Assembly (NCBI GenBank): GCA_020248265.1 | Contig: JADCHX010000010.1 | Span: 1-64,000 of the forward strand | DNA length: 64,000 bases | Source: Rhodocyclaceae bacterium | GTDB lineage: Bacteria > Pseudomonadota > Gammaproteobacteria > Burkholderiales > CAIKXV01 | Direction: 5' to 3' | Part shown: positions 1 through 8,870 of the stretch, piece by piece | Position numbering within the stretch: the stretch's first letter is position 1 | Layout: each line of letters begins with the position of its first letter | Notes under the pieces: model-generated | The model's database searches: none | Told to the model about the DNA's origin: nothing | What the model saw: only the letters and a program-made list of their open reading frames with translations | Made by a program: the position numbers and the translations under genes

Positions 1-2082
1 GGTAAAGCACGCCCGCTGGATTCTCAAGCACGTTTGCTGGCCGTCTACGGCGATGCACGGCTGTGGTTCCTGATCGCGCAGGCCAATGGGCTCTCCAGCG
101 ACGCGGACCTCAGAGCCGGCCAGACGCTCAACGTGCCCAATCGGGTCACCGACCTCTACGCCTCGGCGCAGCCGGTGAGGCCGTATTCGCCCGGCGAGAT
201 CGTCGGCGATACCACCCCCACCTTGCCCGATCCCCCGCCCCCGCCTCCCCCGCCCCAGGGACGAGGGGGGTGTGGCGGGTTCGGGCAGGTGCTGGTGATG
301 GTGGTGAGTATTGCGGTGGCCGTGGCGATGCCTGCAACGATGGGTTGGACTGCCGGCCAGTTGACTCTGGGCCAGGCGATGACCATCGGGGCAGTGAGCA
401 ACATCGCCGGTCAAGTCGCCGGCAACATCGCCGGGGTGCAGAAGGGCTTCAACTTCCGATCCTTCGCCACCTCGGTGATCAGTGCCGGCATCACGCAACG
501 GATGGGCCTCAACAGCGTCGATAGTGGGCTTGCCAAGAAGCTCAACCTATCGGGGTGGCAGGCCGCTGCGGTGCACGCCGCAGCGGGCAGCATCGTCGGT
601 CAAGGCGTGGGCATCGTCATCGGGGCGCAGCAGCGCTTCGACTGGCGCGCGGTAGCAGGCGCGGCGGTCGGGGTGGGGCTGACGACCGGGCTCAGCGCGA
701 CACCGGGCATCGGGGAGCGGGTGGTCGGCAACATCGCCGGGCAACTGGTTGCCCGAGGACGGGTGAACTTCGCCCAGGTCGCGGGCGATGTGTTCGGGAA
801 CCTGCTCGGCAATGCCCTGGCGGGGCAGATCTACGAGAGACGCGAGCAGCAGCTCGCCGCGCGCGAGGATGCGCGCGAGGCGGCCATGTGGCAGGCGGTC
901 GGGAGCGGCGCTGCACCTTCGCGGCAGTCCCCCATAGCAGCAAGACCGCCGGAATCGTCCTGGCGGATGATGGCCCGTTCGGGGGGGCCGGTCAGCGATG
1001 CAGCCATGTGGCAGGCGGTCGGGAGCGGCGCTGCACCTTCGCAGCAGTCCCCGGTAGCAGCAAGACCGCCGGAATCGTACTGGCGGATGATGGCCAGTTC
1101 GGGTGGGCTGGTCAGCGATGCGGCCGAGGGTGTGCCGGAGCTCGGTGTGTTCGACGAGTGGCGCGAACAGCAACTCGCCGCGCGGGAGGATGTGCGCGAG
1201 GCGGCCATGTGGCAGACGGTCGGGGGCGGCGCTGCGGACTCGCAGCAGTCCACGGCGCAACAGCGCGTGCATGCGCTGCTGAGAGCCCACATGTCCGACG
1301 CTGCATACCTGGTGAACCCGAGCGATCCAACGAAGGGTTATCGGGGTACGCTACCGTCGGGCGTCTACAGTGTTGAGCCTGGAGAGGGCGTGTTGTCCGC
1401 CCTTGCGCCCGAATGGTTCGAGAACCGCGACACCGGTTTCGCAGCGCGCCTGTTCTATCTCGCCGAGAGCGACACCTATACGCTGGCCTTCCGTGGCACC
1501 GATAACATCCAGGACTTCATCACCGGGAATCGGCAGGCCGTCGACCCGCGTGCGCCGCAGTACGAAGAAGCCCGTCGATTGGTTGAGGAGCTCCAAGTTA
1601 TTCTTGGCGATAAGCTCACCGACCTGACAGGCCATTCACTCGGCGGGGGACTGGCGGCGGCAATGTCGATGATGACGGGGCTACCCGCGACCACCTTCAA
1701 CGCGGCGGGTCTGAACACCAGCACCGTGACGCGCGCAGGCGGCACGTGGAGCGACGAGCGTTCACAAACCCTGATCACCAACTACAGGGTCAAAGACGAA
1801 GTACTGACGAGCCTGCAAGAGCGTGGCTCAATCGGATCGATACCGCTGGCGGCCAGTGCCCTCTTCGTGGGGCCTGTTGCCGGACTGGCATTGCAGGGGG
1901 CGGCAGCAGCCCTGCCTGACGCGGCTGGCCGGCAAGTCACGCTCGATGCCATTGGCACGTCGGGCACACCCATGTCGTGGCCTGAACGCAACAACCTCGT
2001 TAAGATGACCCCGATTGCCCTGCATGGCATGGACTACGTCCTGCGGGGCATGTCCGCTTATGCGAAACAAGGCCGCCAATGA
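1..2082 (+). CDS. LysM protein with C-terminal class-3 lipase domain, putative secreted effector (5' end outside window)
   Basis: The frame is open to the first base, so the N terminus is missing; residues here are counted from a TTG at 34, which is not claimed as the start. Residues about 1-36 resemble the end of a LysM module. A linker with eight consecutive prolines follows (about 70), then a long Gly/Ala-rich hydrophobic region (85-270) that could insert into or cross a membrane, then repeats (see repeat entry). The last 250 residues look like a class-3 lipase: a GHSLGG nucleophile elbow (Ser about 535), with an Asp in the later VKDE segment and a His near LHGMDY as candidate triad members. 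The architecture fits a polymorphic toxin or secreted lipase effector. The stop overlaps the start of the next gene. The lipase call is fairly sure; the effector role is inferred. Confidence 0.7.
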   Translation, partial: GKARPLDSQARLLAVYGDARLWFLIAQANGLSSDADLRAGQTLNVPNRVTDLYASAQPVRPYSPGEIVGDTTPTLPDPPPPPPPPQGRGGCGGFGQVLVMVVSIAVAVAMPATMGWTAGQLTLGQAMTIGAVSNIAGQVAGNIAGVQKGFNFRSFATSVISAGITQRMGLNSVDSGLAKKLNLSGWQAAAVHAAAGSIVGQGVGIVIGAQQRFDWRAVAGAAVGVGLTTGLSATPGIGERVVGNIAGQLVARGRVNFAQVAGDVFGNLLGNALAGQIYERREQQLAAREDAREAAMWQAVGSGAAPSRQSPIAARPPESSWRMMARSGGPVSDAAMWQAVGSGAAPSQQSPVAARPPESYWRMMASSGGLVSDAAEGVPELGVFDEWREQQLAAREDVREAAMWQTVGGGAADSQQSTAQQRVHALLRAHMSDAAYLVNPSDPTKGYRGTLPSGVYSVEPGEGVLSALAPEWFENRDTGFAARLFYLAESDTYTLAFRGTDNIQDFITGNRQAVDPRAPQYEEARRLVEELQVILGDKLTDLTGHSLGGGLAAAMSMMTGLPATTFNAAGLNTSTVTRAGGTWSDERSQTLITNYRVKDEVLTSLQERGSIGSIPLAASALFVGPVAGLALQGAAAALPDAAGRQVTLDAIGTSGTPMSWPERNNLVKMTPIALHGMDYVLRGMSAYAKQGRQ
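880..1251 (+). repeat. 120-bp in-frame tandem repeat plus a third partial copy
   Basis: Two nearly identical 120-bp units lie at 880-999 and 1000-1119, each encoding 40 residues starting AAMWQAVGSGAA and ending GGxVSD. A third, partial copy begins at 1201. The segment before copy 1 (EQQLAARED at about 844) recurs before copy 3 (about 1165), so a larger duplication enclosed the tandem. All copies keep the reading frame. They sit in the linker between the hydrophobic region and the lipase domain. Confidence 0.85.
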
Positions 2083-2903
2083 ACCGACGAATCTACGCGA
2101 TTGCTTTCTTGACGGTCTTTCTTGCGGGATGCACACCGATGGCCACCAGCATGTCGATTGGAAGCCGTGAAAGTCAGGCGTTTGAAACATCGCCCTACAT
2201 CGAAGCGGCTCAGGCTATCCGCCGAGACGACGCCGCTGGCTTGCGGGAGTTGATCGGACGCGGATTGGATGTGAACCACGAAACCCAGGCCGTACGCACG
2301 GCCTGGGGACTGGACACGGTGCATTTACTGCTTTATGCGGCGGCTTCCGACAGCGTCAAGGCGGCCACGGCCCTGCTTGAAGCGGGCGCCGACGTCAACA
2401 AGGCCACCAAGGCCGGCATGACGGCGCTGATCATGGGGGCGCCCTCCCCAAACGAGGCACTGTTCGATTTGCTGCTCATTCGCTACAAGGCGGATCCCAA
2501 CAAGGTAATGCGGACGTGGGCACCACAGACTGCCTTGATGTTCTTGCTGAAAGAACGCCGGGCGCTGGGCGACAAGCGGTTCGAGCGCGCCGCGACGATG
2601 ATTCGCTATGGCGCGAATGTGAACCTAGATCTTGGAGGCGGCGAGACACAGACGATTGCATTCAGCAAGATCGGGGACTGGCGCGCGGTGCATTGGCTAC
2701 TGGAAAACGGCGCACAACATGAGGCCCGAGATCGCGTGGGAACGTTGATGTGCTTTCTTCGGAATAGCTATCGCGCGAATGTGCTGGGACCCTCCGAAGC
2801 CTTCACATACCGGGACCTGGTACGAGACTGGCTGCTGGCCAAGGGGGTTGCGCGTTCACGCGTTGATCCTGCGCTGCACCCCAGTCCCAAGTGCGACGAC
2901 TGA
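2079..2903 (+). CDS. Ankyrin-repeat lipoprotein, candidate immunity protein
   Basis: This encodes 274 aa. The N terminus is a lipoprotein signal with an LAGC lipobox (Cys18), so the product should be anchored in the cell envelope facing the periplasm. The body holds degenerate ankyrin repeats, for example around residues 75-105 (ALLEAGADVN) and 180-215 (WLLENGAQHEA). Its ATG overlaps the TGA of the lipase gene (ATGA), implying translational coupling. Ankyrin proteins beside polymorphic toxins are a known class of immunity protein, and a periplasmic lipoprotein would be well placed against a periplasm-acting lipase. That pairing is inferred from context; a general ankyrin lipoprotein is the alternative. 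Base composition is visibly less GC-rich than the chromosome to the right. Confidence 0.7.
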   Translation: MNRRIYAIAFLTVFLAGCTPMATSMSIGSRESQAFETSPYIEAAQAIRRDDAAGLRELIGRGLDVNHETQAVRTAWGLDTVHLLLYAAASDSVKAATALLEAGADVNKATKAGMTALIMGAPSPNEALFDLLLIRYKADPNKVMRTWAPQTALMFLLKERRALGDKRFERAATMIRYGANVNLDLGGGETQTIAFSKIGDWRAVHWLLENGAQHEARDRVGTLMCFLRNSYRANVLGPSEAFTYRDLVRDWLLAKGVARSRVDPALHPSPKCDD

Positions 2904-2950
2904 ATGAGGCTTCCGCTCGCGCTTCGGGGAGGATAAGGAGAAATCGGTGA

Positions 2951-3130
2951 CGGGCTGGCAACTCCGTGAAGATGCTCCTCGACCGCTACGCCAGATGGAT
3001 TCCTGGTGGAGATCAAGGCAACGCGCGGGAGCTTCTGGTGGCCGCAATGGCGCCCGGTACTGAAGGAATTCGTCCCAACGGGCATTCCCGAGGCCGCCCA
3101 GAAAGTACAAAAGCCCAAGAAAATCAATGA
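2951..3130 (+). pseudogene. C-terminal remnant of a tyrosine-type integrase
   Basis: Reading forward from 2951, after an in-frame TGA at 2948-2950, gives about 59 residues containing SVKMLLDRYARWIPGGD. This closely resembles the last helix of phage and island tyrosine recombinases, which carries the catalytic Tyr. The catalytic domain upstream is absent and there is no start, so it is a relic. It ends 18 bp before the 3' end of tRNA-Val and points toward it, the usual position of an integrase whose target is the 3' end of a tRNA gene. Confidence 0.65.
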
Positions 3131-3143
3131 TTTACTTGGGCTT
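3111..3143 (-). terminator. 33-nt hairpin, probable terminator of tRNA-Val
   Basis: Arms AAGCCCAAG (3111-3119) and CTTGGGCTT (3135-3143) are perfectly complementary, and the inner part AAATCA/TGATTT extends the stem beyond one A-A mismatch. Read on the minus strand, the hairpin lies just past the tRNA 3' end and is followed by TTTTGT, a short U-tract. It also covers the integrase-remnant stop codon and could act in both directions. Confidence 0.55.
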
Positions 3144-3148
3144 GTAAT

Positions 3149-3225
3149 TGGTAGGCGCGATTGGACTCGAACCAACGACCCCCACCATGTCAAGGTGGTG
3201 CTCTAACCAGCTGAGCTACGCGCCT
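3149..3225 (-). tRNA. tRNA-Val (GAC)
   Basis: The minus strand folds into a full 77-nt cloverleaf. The acceptor stem AGGCGCG pairs with CGCGCCU, the D arm contains AGCUCAGCUGGUUAGAGC, the anticodon stem CCACC/GGUGG encloses the loop UUGACAU (anticodon GAC), the T arm contains GGUUCGAGUCC, and CCA is encoded. It appears intact and functional. Its 3' end faces the integrase relic, so it is a likely integration site. Confidence 0.96.
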
Positions 3226-3238
3226 GCCGAAGCCTCGC

Positions 3239-3268
3239 ATTGTATCGCAAAGTGCGGCGTTGGCGAAT
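3239..3268 (-). promoter_or_regulatory. Candidate promoter of tRNA-Val
   Basis: On the minus strand a TACAAT -10 element lies at 3244-3239, fourteen bases before the mature tRNA 5' end, with a weak TTCGCC -35 match 17 bases further upstream. Position and -10 are good; the -35 is poor. Confidence 0.4.
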
Positions 3269-3373
3269 GCATCGCAAATTCACGCGTGTCACGCGACGTT
3301 CACGGGACCGCGCTACGCTGCATTTCATCGCGCAAACCTGCCGCGCCGGCCCATCACACAGCGGAGCAACCCC

Positions 3374-5299
3374 ATGAAACCCGTCGACATCCCTTCGCAG
3401 CCCGGCACCGCCCCGGCAGCGCACGCGCACCCTGACCGGACCCGGCGCAGCCTGTTGAAGGCTGCGATGGCCGGCGCCGCGCTGTCAGTGCCCATGGCTG
3501 GCTGTGCCACCCCTTCGGGCACGCGCTGGCAAGGGCCGCCCGCGCTCGGCTTCAAGTCGATCGCGCCGATGGCGGAGGATTCGGTGCGGGTGCCCGAAGG
3601 ATACCGGGTGCAAGTGCTCAATGCCTGGGGTGATCCGATCGGGTCACCGCTGGGCGCGCCTGCGTTCCGCCAGGATGCTTCGAACACGGCAGACGAGCAG
3701 TTGCTCCAGTCCGGCATGCACCATGATGCGATCGAATACTTCCCGCTGCCGTACGGTTCGGCAGACAGCTCCAGCCGATCGCGCCGCGCGCTGCTCGCCA
3801 TCAACCACGAATACACGGATGACGGCCTGCTGCATGCGGATGGCATGGAACCCTGGACGGCTGCGAAGGTCGCCAAGTCGCAGGCCGCGCATGGTGTGTC
3901 GATCATCGAAGTGGCCGCGACCGCCGACGGCTGGGCCGTCGTCACGCCGTCGCGCCATGCGCGCCGGGTCACCCCACGCACGCCGATGATGCTGTCCGGC
4001 CCTGCCGCCGGCGCCGCTGCGCTGCGCACGAGCTACGACAGTTCGGGCACCCGCGTGCGCGGCACGCTGAACAACTGCGCGGGCGGCTATACGCCCTGGG
4101 GCACCTACCTCACCTGCGAGGAGAACTGGAACCTTTATTTCCACGGCGGTGCCAGTCCCGTCCCCGAGGCGCTGCGCCGCTACGGCGTCAACGCCAGGAG
4201 TTCCTACCGGTGGCACGAGCACGATGCACGATTCGACCTCTCGCAGGAACCCAATGAAGCCAACCGGTTCGGATGGGTGGTCGAGATCGACCCCTATGAG
4301 CCGGATTCGGTCCCGGTCAAGCGCACCGCACTCGGCCGCTTCAAGCACGAAGGGGCGATGCTTGCAGTCGGGCCCGACCGCAGGCTCGCCTGGTACATGG
4401 GCGATGACGAGGTATTCCAGTACGTCTACAAGTTCGTCACCCGCGACGCCTACGACCCGCGCGACCGCGCCGCCAACCGCAACCTGATGGACCATGGCAC
4501 GCTCTACGTGGCGCGCTTCAACGCAGGCGGCAGCGGCGAATGGGTCGAACTCGTCCATGGGCGCAACGGGCTGACGCCCGAGAACGGCTTCGCCGACCAG
4601 GCCGACGTCCTCATCCGCACGCGCGAGGCGGCCGAACGGGTCGGTGCCACGCCCATGGATCGTCCGGAGTGGGGTGCGGTACATCCATCCACGCTCGATG
4701 TCTACATGACGATGACCAACAACCCCCTGCGTGGCGCCCCGGGGCGACCTGGACCGGATGCCGCGAACCCGCGTGCGCGCAACGTGTTCGGGCACATCCT
4801 GCGCTGGCGCGAGGCAGGCCGCGATCCGAAGGCCACCCGCTTCGACTGGGATCTCTTCGCGCTCGCCGGCGACCCGAAGGCAGCCGATGCCGTGCAGCGC
4901 GGCAACGTCAAGGGCGACAGCTACGGCAGCCCGGACGGTCTCTGGTTCGACCCCTCCGGCAACCTGTGGATCCAGACCGACGTATCGACCAACAATCTCC
5001 ATCGCGGCGACTACCAGAGCATGGGCAACAACCAGATGCTGGTTGCCGACGTCACGACCGGCGAAACACGCCGCTTCCTGACCGGTCCGAATGGCTCCGA
5101 GGTGACTGGCTGCGTGATGTCGCCCGACGGCCGGACGCTGTTCGTGAACATCCAGCATCCGGGTGAGCCGGCGGGCGAGCGCAGCAACCCCGCGCGTCCG
5201 AAGGCGGTCAGCAGCTGGCCGGACGGCACGGCCGGCGGCCGTCCCCGCTCTGCGACATTGGCCATCCGCCGGATCGACGGCGGCCTGATCGGCACCTGA
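3374..5299 (+). CDS. PhoX-type (DUF839) phosphatase, Tat-exported
   Basis: This encodes 641 aa from the ATG at 3374. The frame is open further upstream, but this start places a twin-arginine signal (TRRSLLKAAMAG, about residues 23-35) correctly at the N terminus, so the protein folds before export to the periplasm. DUF839/PhoX hallmarks follow: NNCAGGYTPWGT with the conserved Cys235 (a Cys in this motif binds iron in characterised PhoX), CEEN just after it, GRFKHEGA, MGDDE..YVYKFV, and SPDGLWFDPSGNLWIQTD near the C terminus. Characterised PhoX enzymes use calcium and iron to release phosphate from phosphomonoesters. Family membership is secure; the substrate is inferred. The gene stands alone and converges with the amidohydrolase gene. 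Confidence 0.87.
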   Translation: MKPVDIPSQPGTAPAAHAHPDRTRRSLLKAAMAGAALSVPMAGCATPSGTRWQGPPALGFKSIAPMAEDSVRVPEGYRVQVLNAWGDPIGSPLGAPAFRQDASNTADEQLLQSGMHHDAIEYFPLPYGSADSSSRSRRALLAINHEYTDDGLLHADGMEPWTAAKVAKSQAAHGVSIIEVAATADGWAVVTPSRHARRVTPRTPMMLSGPAAGAAALRTSYDSSGTRVRGTLNNCAGGYTPWGTYLTCEENWNLYFHGGASPVPEALRRYGVNARSSYRWHEHDARFDLSQEPNEANRFGWVVEIDPYEPDSVPVKRTALGRFKHEGAMLAVGPDRRLAWYMGDDEVFQYVYKFVTRDAYDPRDRAANRNLMDHGTLYVARFNAGGSGEWVELVHGRNGLTPENGFADQADVLIRTREAAERVGATPMDRPEWGAVHPSTLDVYMTMTNNPLRGAPGRPGPDAANPRARNVFGHILRWREAGRDPKATRFDWDLFALAGDPKAADAVQRGNVKGDSYGSPDGLWFDPSGNLWIQTDVSTNNLHRGDYQSMGNNQMLVADVTTGETRRFLTGPNGSEVTGCVMSPDGRTLFVNIQHPGEPAGERSNPARPKAVSSWPDGTAGGRPRSATLAIRRIDGGLIGT

Positions 5300-5317
5300 A
5301 CCGGGCGCCGACGACGC

Positions 5318-6187
5318 TCAATCAGCCCAGTACAGCGCCGCGGGATTGTCGACCAGTACCTGGCGGCGCAGCGCTTCGTCGGTGACCGTGCGTGCGAACA
5401 GGTTCACCAGTTCGCCGTCGTTCGGCATGTCGGCGCTGATGTTCGGATGCGGGAAGTCGGTGCCCCACAGCACCCGGTCGGGCGCGACTTCGACCAGCGC
5501 ACGTGCGAAGGGAATCGCATCGTCGAACGGGGCCTTGCCGACCGACACCCGCTCGGAGCCGCTGATCTTCACCCAGGCCCTCGGGTTGCTGCGCATCAGG
5601 TCGAGCAACTGCACGAACGACGGCTGGCCGGTACCTGCCCCTGCCTTCACCCGCGCCATGTGGTCGATGATGAAAGGCACCGGCAGCGCATCGAGCAGCG
5701 GACGGTATTGCGGGATGTCCAGCGCGTCGAAATGCAGTTGCAGGTGCCAGCCGAGCGGCACAAGCCGTGCCACCGTCTCGTGGAAGAAATCCATGGCGGG
5801 TGCGCCGCCGAGATGCTTCACGAAGTTGAAACGCACGCCGCGCACGCCGCCTGCGTGCAGCCGCGCCAGCGCCGCATCGGACGTACCGGGATCGACCATC
5901 GCGACGCCCTTGTAGCGCCCGCCGCTGCGCGCGATCGCATCCAGCATCGCCGAATTGTCGGCGCCGTGGCAGCTCGCCTGCACCAGCACCGCGCGCTCGA
6001 AGCCGAGGAAGTCGTGCAGGCCGCGCAGGTGGTCGTAACCCGCGTCGGTCGGCGTGTAGGTCCGGTCGGGCGCGTACGGGAATCGGTCGGCAGGCCCGAA
6101 GATATGGCAATGGGCGTCGCAGGCGAGCGGCGGTGGCACCCACGATGGCTTGACCGGTTGCGTATCGTAGGGACGGCAGGGTTTCAT
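5318..6187 (-). CDS. Amidohydrolase-2 family hydrolase (2-pyrone-4,6-dicarboxylate lactonase-like)
   Basis: This encodes a 289-aa TIM-barrel metal-dependent hydrolase. Metal-binding signatures are DAHCHIF (His26, His28) near the N terminus, IIDHMARV in the middle and WGTDFPHPN towards the end. Layout and length match the LigI-like branch, which opens lactones or related rings in aromatic acid degradation. It lies 52 bp downstream of a Bug receptor gene on the same strand, so the receptor may deliver the substrate or its precursor. The precise substrate cannot be read from sequence. Confidence 0.8.
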   Translation of the reverse strand: MKPCRPYDTQPVKPSWVPPPLACDAHCHIFGPADRFPYAPDRTYTPTDAGYDHLRGLHDFLGFERAVLVQASCHGADNSAMLDAIARSGGRYKGVAMVDPGTSDAALARLHAGGVRGVRFNFVKHLGGAPAMDFFHETVARLVPLGWHLQLHFDALDIPQYRPLLDALPVPFIIDHMARVKAGAGTGQPSFVQLLDLMRSNPRAWVKISGSERVSVGKAPFDDAIPFARALVEVAPDRVLWGTDFPHPNISADMPNDGELVNLFARTVTDEALRRQVLVDNPAALYWAD

Positions 6188-6239
6188 CGGGCGTGAACTC
6201 CGTGGCGGAATCGGGCCGGGCTATCCCGGGCGGACGAGT

Positions 6240-7223
6240 CTACTGCCGCTCGATCTTCGCTTGTGTGACCACGTCTCCCCAGCGGCGGATCTCGCTCGAC
6301 AGCAGCTTCGACATGTCCTCGGGCGTGCCACCGGTCGGCGTGACGGCAAGTTCCGCCATCCGCTTGCGCATCTCCGGGCGGGCGATCGCAGCGTTGATCT
6401 CCGTGTTGAGCCGGTCGACGATCGCCCGCGGCGTGCGCGCCGGCGCAGCCACGCCGTTCCAGGCTGTCACGTTGTACTGCGGCATGCCGCTCTCGACTGC
6501 AGTGGGAACGTTCGGAAGGCCTTCGAACCGCTTGCCGGCCGTGACTGCGATCGCGCGCAACGCGCCGCCGGTGATCTGCGTCAATACCGGCCCGAGCACC
6601 TCGAACCCGACCTGCACCTCGTCGCCCTGCAACGCTGCAACCAGCGCCGGCGTGCCCTTGTAGGTCACCGCGTTCATCGGCACCCCGGCCTGGGCACGGA
6701 AAAGTTCGGTCGCGAGGTGCTGGGTGCTGCCGATGTTGATCGATCCGAGGTTCAGCTTCTGCGGCGCGGTACGCGCCAGGCTAAGGATGTCCTTGATCGA
6801 TCCGATCGGGGAGTTGCGCCCGGTGACGATCACCAGTTCGAACGAGGCCAGTGGCGCGATCATCGCGAAATCCTTCACCGGATCGTAAGGCAGCGACTTC
6901 ATCAGCGTCACCGCAGCCGCGTTGCCGTTGGTGATGAGCAGCAGCGTGTAACCGTCGGCTGCCGACTTGGCTACCGTCTCGGCGGCGATGATGCCGCCGG
7001 CACCCGGACGGTTGTCGACCAGGAACGGCTGGCCGGTCCGCTCGCCGAGTTGCTGCGCGAGCAGGCGCGAGGTGAGGTCGGCGACGCCGCCTGGCGCGAA
7101 ACCGAGGACGATGCGCACCGGCCGCGATGGGTAGTCCTGTGCGGCGGCGGTCATCGGGACCATCGCGCCCGCGGATGCGAGCACGAGGGTTGCAGCGATT
7201 TTCATCCGGGCCGTGGCATGCAT
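6240..7223 (-). CDS. Bug/TctC-family periplasmic solute-binding protein
   Basis: This encodes 327 aa with a Sec signal peptide ending near AAAQDYP. Bug-fold signatures are FAPGGVADLTSR after the first strand, VDNRPGAGGIIAAE, and LPNVPTAVESG in the second lobe. Such receptors bind carboxylates or amides in the periplasm and classically feed TctAB transporters; no TctA or TctB is nearby. It is probably co-transcribed with the downstream amidohydrolase gene, the best hint of its ligand class. Confidence 0.88.
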   Translation of the reverse strand: MHATARMKIAATLVLASAGAMVPMTAAAQDYPSRPVRIVLGFAPGGVADLTSRLLAQQLGERTGQPFLVDNRPGAGGIIAAETVAKSAADGYTLLLITNGNAAAVTLMKSLPYDPVKDFAMIAPLASFELVIVTGRNSPIGSIKDILSLARTAPQKLNLGSINIGSTQHLATELFRAQAGVPMNAVTYKGTPALVAALQGDEVQVGFEVLGPVLTQITGGALRAIAVTAGKRFEGLPNVPTAVESGMPQYNVTAWNGVAAPARTPRAIVDRLNTEINAAIARPEMRKRMAELAVTPTGGTPEDMSKLLSSEIRRWGDVVTQAKIERQ

Positions 7224-7447
7224 GGCGATTCCTCCGTTGGTTCGACTGTCTCGTTATCGGCCGATGGTAACCGAACGCGCCCCGGCCTCCGCGAGCGGGA
7301 CACCCTGGCACCGTGAGGTAAACTGCAGGCCCAGCTTCCCTCAGGATCGAGCATGCACGGCATGGCTGTCGAACACCGGAGCACCGTCCTGCTCGACCTG
7401 CCCCACGGTCAGGGCCGTCAGGCCGAGACCGACGCCTCGGCAGGCCA

Positions 7448-8809
7448 ATGACACCGGCGCAGGCACCGATGCAGGCACCAGCGCAGGTGACGTTCGCGGA
7501 GGCGCTCCGCTTCTGGTTCAAGCTCGGCTTCATCAGTTTCGGTGGCCCGGCGGGCCAGATCGCGTTGATGCATGCCGAACTGGTCGAGCGCCGCCGCTGG
7601 ATCAGCGAGCAGCGGTTCCTGCACGCGCTCAACTACTGCATGGTGCTGCCGGGGCCGGAGGCCCAGCAACTGGCGACCTACATCGGCTGGCTGCTGCACC
7701 GGACCTGGGGCGGCATCGTCGCCGGTGCGCTGTTCGTGCTGCCTTCGCTGCTGCTGCTGATCGCGCTGTCCTGGATCTACGTGCGCTTCGGCGAACAGCC
7801 CGTGATCGCCGGGCTGTTCTACGGCATCAAGCCGGCAGTCACCGCGATCGTGCTGCATGCGGCGTGGCGCATCGGCAGCCGGGCGATCGCGAACCGCTGG
7901 ATGGCAGGCATCGCCGCGACGGCCTTCGTGGCGATCTTCGCACTGGATGTACCGTTCCCGGCGATCGTTGTCGCCGCCGCGCTGGTCGGCCATTTCGGCG
8001 CGCGGCGCTGGCCGGGCGTGTTTGCGCTCGGCGGAGGCCATGCAGCCGGGAAGAAGGGCTATGGTCCGGCGCTGATCGACGACGACAGCCCGCGGGCGAT
8101 GCACACGCTGTTCACCCGGTCGCGGCTCGCGCTGGTGCTGGCGGTCGGCGGCGGGCTGTGGGTGGCCGCGATGGCGATCCTGCTGGCCCTGCATGGCTGG
8201 GACGGAACGCTCACGCGGATGGGCTGGTTCTTCACCAAGGCGGCGCTGCTCACCTTCGGCGGCGCGTATGCCGTGCTGCCCTACGTGTATCAGGGCGCGG
8301 TCGAGCACTACCAGTGGCTGACCCCGACGCAGATGATCGACGGGCTTGCGCTCGGCGAGACCACGCCGGGCCCGCTGATCATCGTCGTCGCCTTCGTCGC
8401 GTTCATCGGCGGCTGGTCGGCGCAGGTCGCGGGAGACGCTGCGCCGTTCCTCGGCGGGGCGCTGGCGGCCGTAGTGGTCACCTTCTTCACGTTCCTGCCC
8501 TCGTTCATCTTCATCCTCGCCGGCGGGCCGATGGTCGAGGCCACGCGCGGTCGGCTCGGCTTCACCGCGCCGCTGTCGGCGATCACCGCGGCGGTGGTCG
8601 GCGTGATCGTCAACCTCGCGCTGTTCTTTGCGTACCACGTGTTCTGGCCGAAAGGCTTCGCGGACGCCTTCGATCCGGCTGCAGCACTGATCGCCATCGC
8701 GGCTGGGGTCGCGCTGTTCCGTTTCAGGGTCGGCGTGTTGCCCCTGCTGGCGGGGTGTGCGGCGGTCGGCCTTGCGTTCAGCCTGCTGCGGCCAGTGCTC
8801 GCCGGCTGA
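7448..8809 (+). CDS. chrA: Chromate transporter ChrA (CHR family)
   Basis: This encodes a 453-aa membrane protein of the long, two-domain CHR type. Each half starts with the family motif: FGGPAGQIALM with LPGPEAQQLATYIG in the first half (about residues 35-80), and FGGAYAVLPYV with ETTPGPL in the second (about 270-310). There are about 10-12 hydrophobic segments. CHR proteins export chromate using the membrane potential, giving resistance. No chrB or other resistance gene is adjacent and the gene stands alone. The 224 bp between it and the Bug gene show no further gene. Confidence 0.9.
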   Translation: MTPAQAPMQAPAQVTFAEALRFWFKLGFISFGGPAGQIALMHAELVERRRWISEQRFLHALNYCMVLPGPEAQQLATYIGWLLHRTWGGIVAGALFVLPSLLLLIALSWIYVRFGEQPVIAGLFYGIKPAVTAIVLHAAWRIGSRAIANRWMAGIAATAFVAIFALDVPFPAIVVAAALVGHFGARRWPGVFALGGGHAAGKKGYGPALIDDDSPRAMHTLFTRSRLALVLAVGGGLWVAAMAILLALHGWDGTLTRMGWFFTKAALLTFGGAYAVLPYVYQGAVEHYQWLTPTQMIDGLALGETTPGPLIIVVAFVAFIGGWSAQVAGDAAPFLGGALAAVVVTFFTFLPSFIFILAGGPMVEATRGRLGFTAPLSAITAAVVGVIVNLALFFAYHVFWPKGFADAFDPAAALIAIAAGVALFRFRVGVLPLLAGCAAVGLAFSLLRPVLAG

Positions 8810-8870
8810 GCACGCTCCCTGTCGCTGCCGCGCCCAGGGCGCGATCCTGGCCGCCCCGGCAGCCGCGCAG

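Noticed and set aside
3644-5158. Long open frame of 504 codons opposite the PhoX gene
   Set aside because: Its protein has no recognisable motif and is the expected by-product of high-GC codon usage in the opposite strand.
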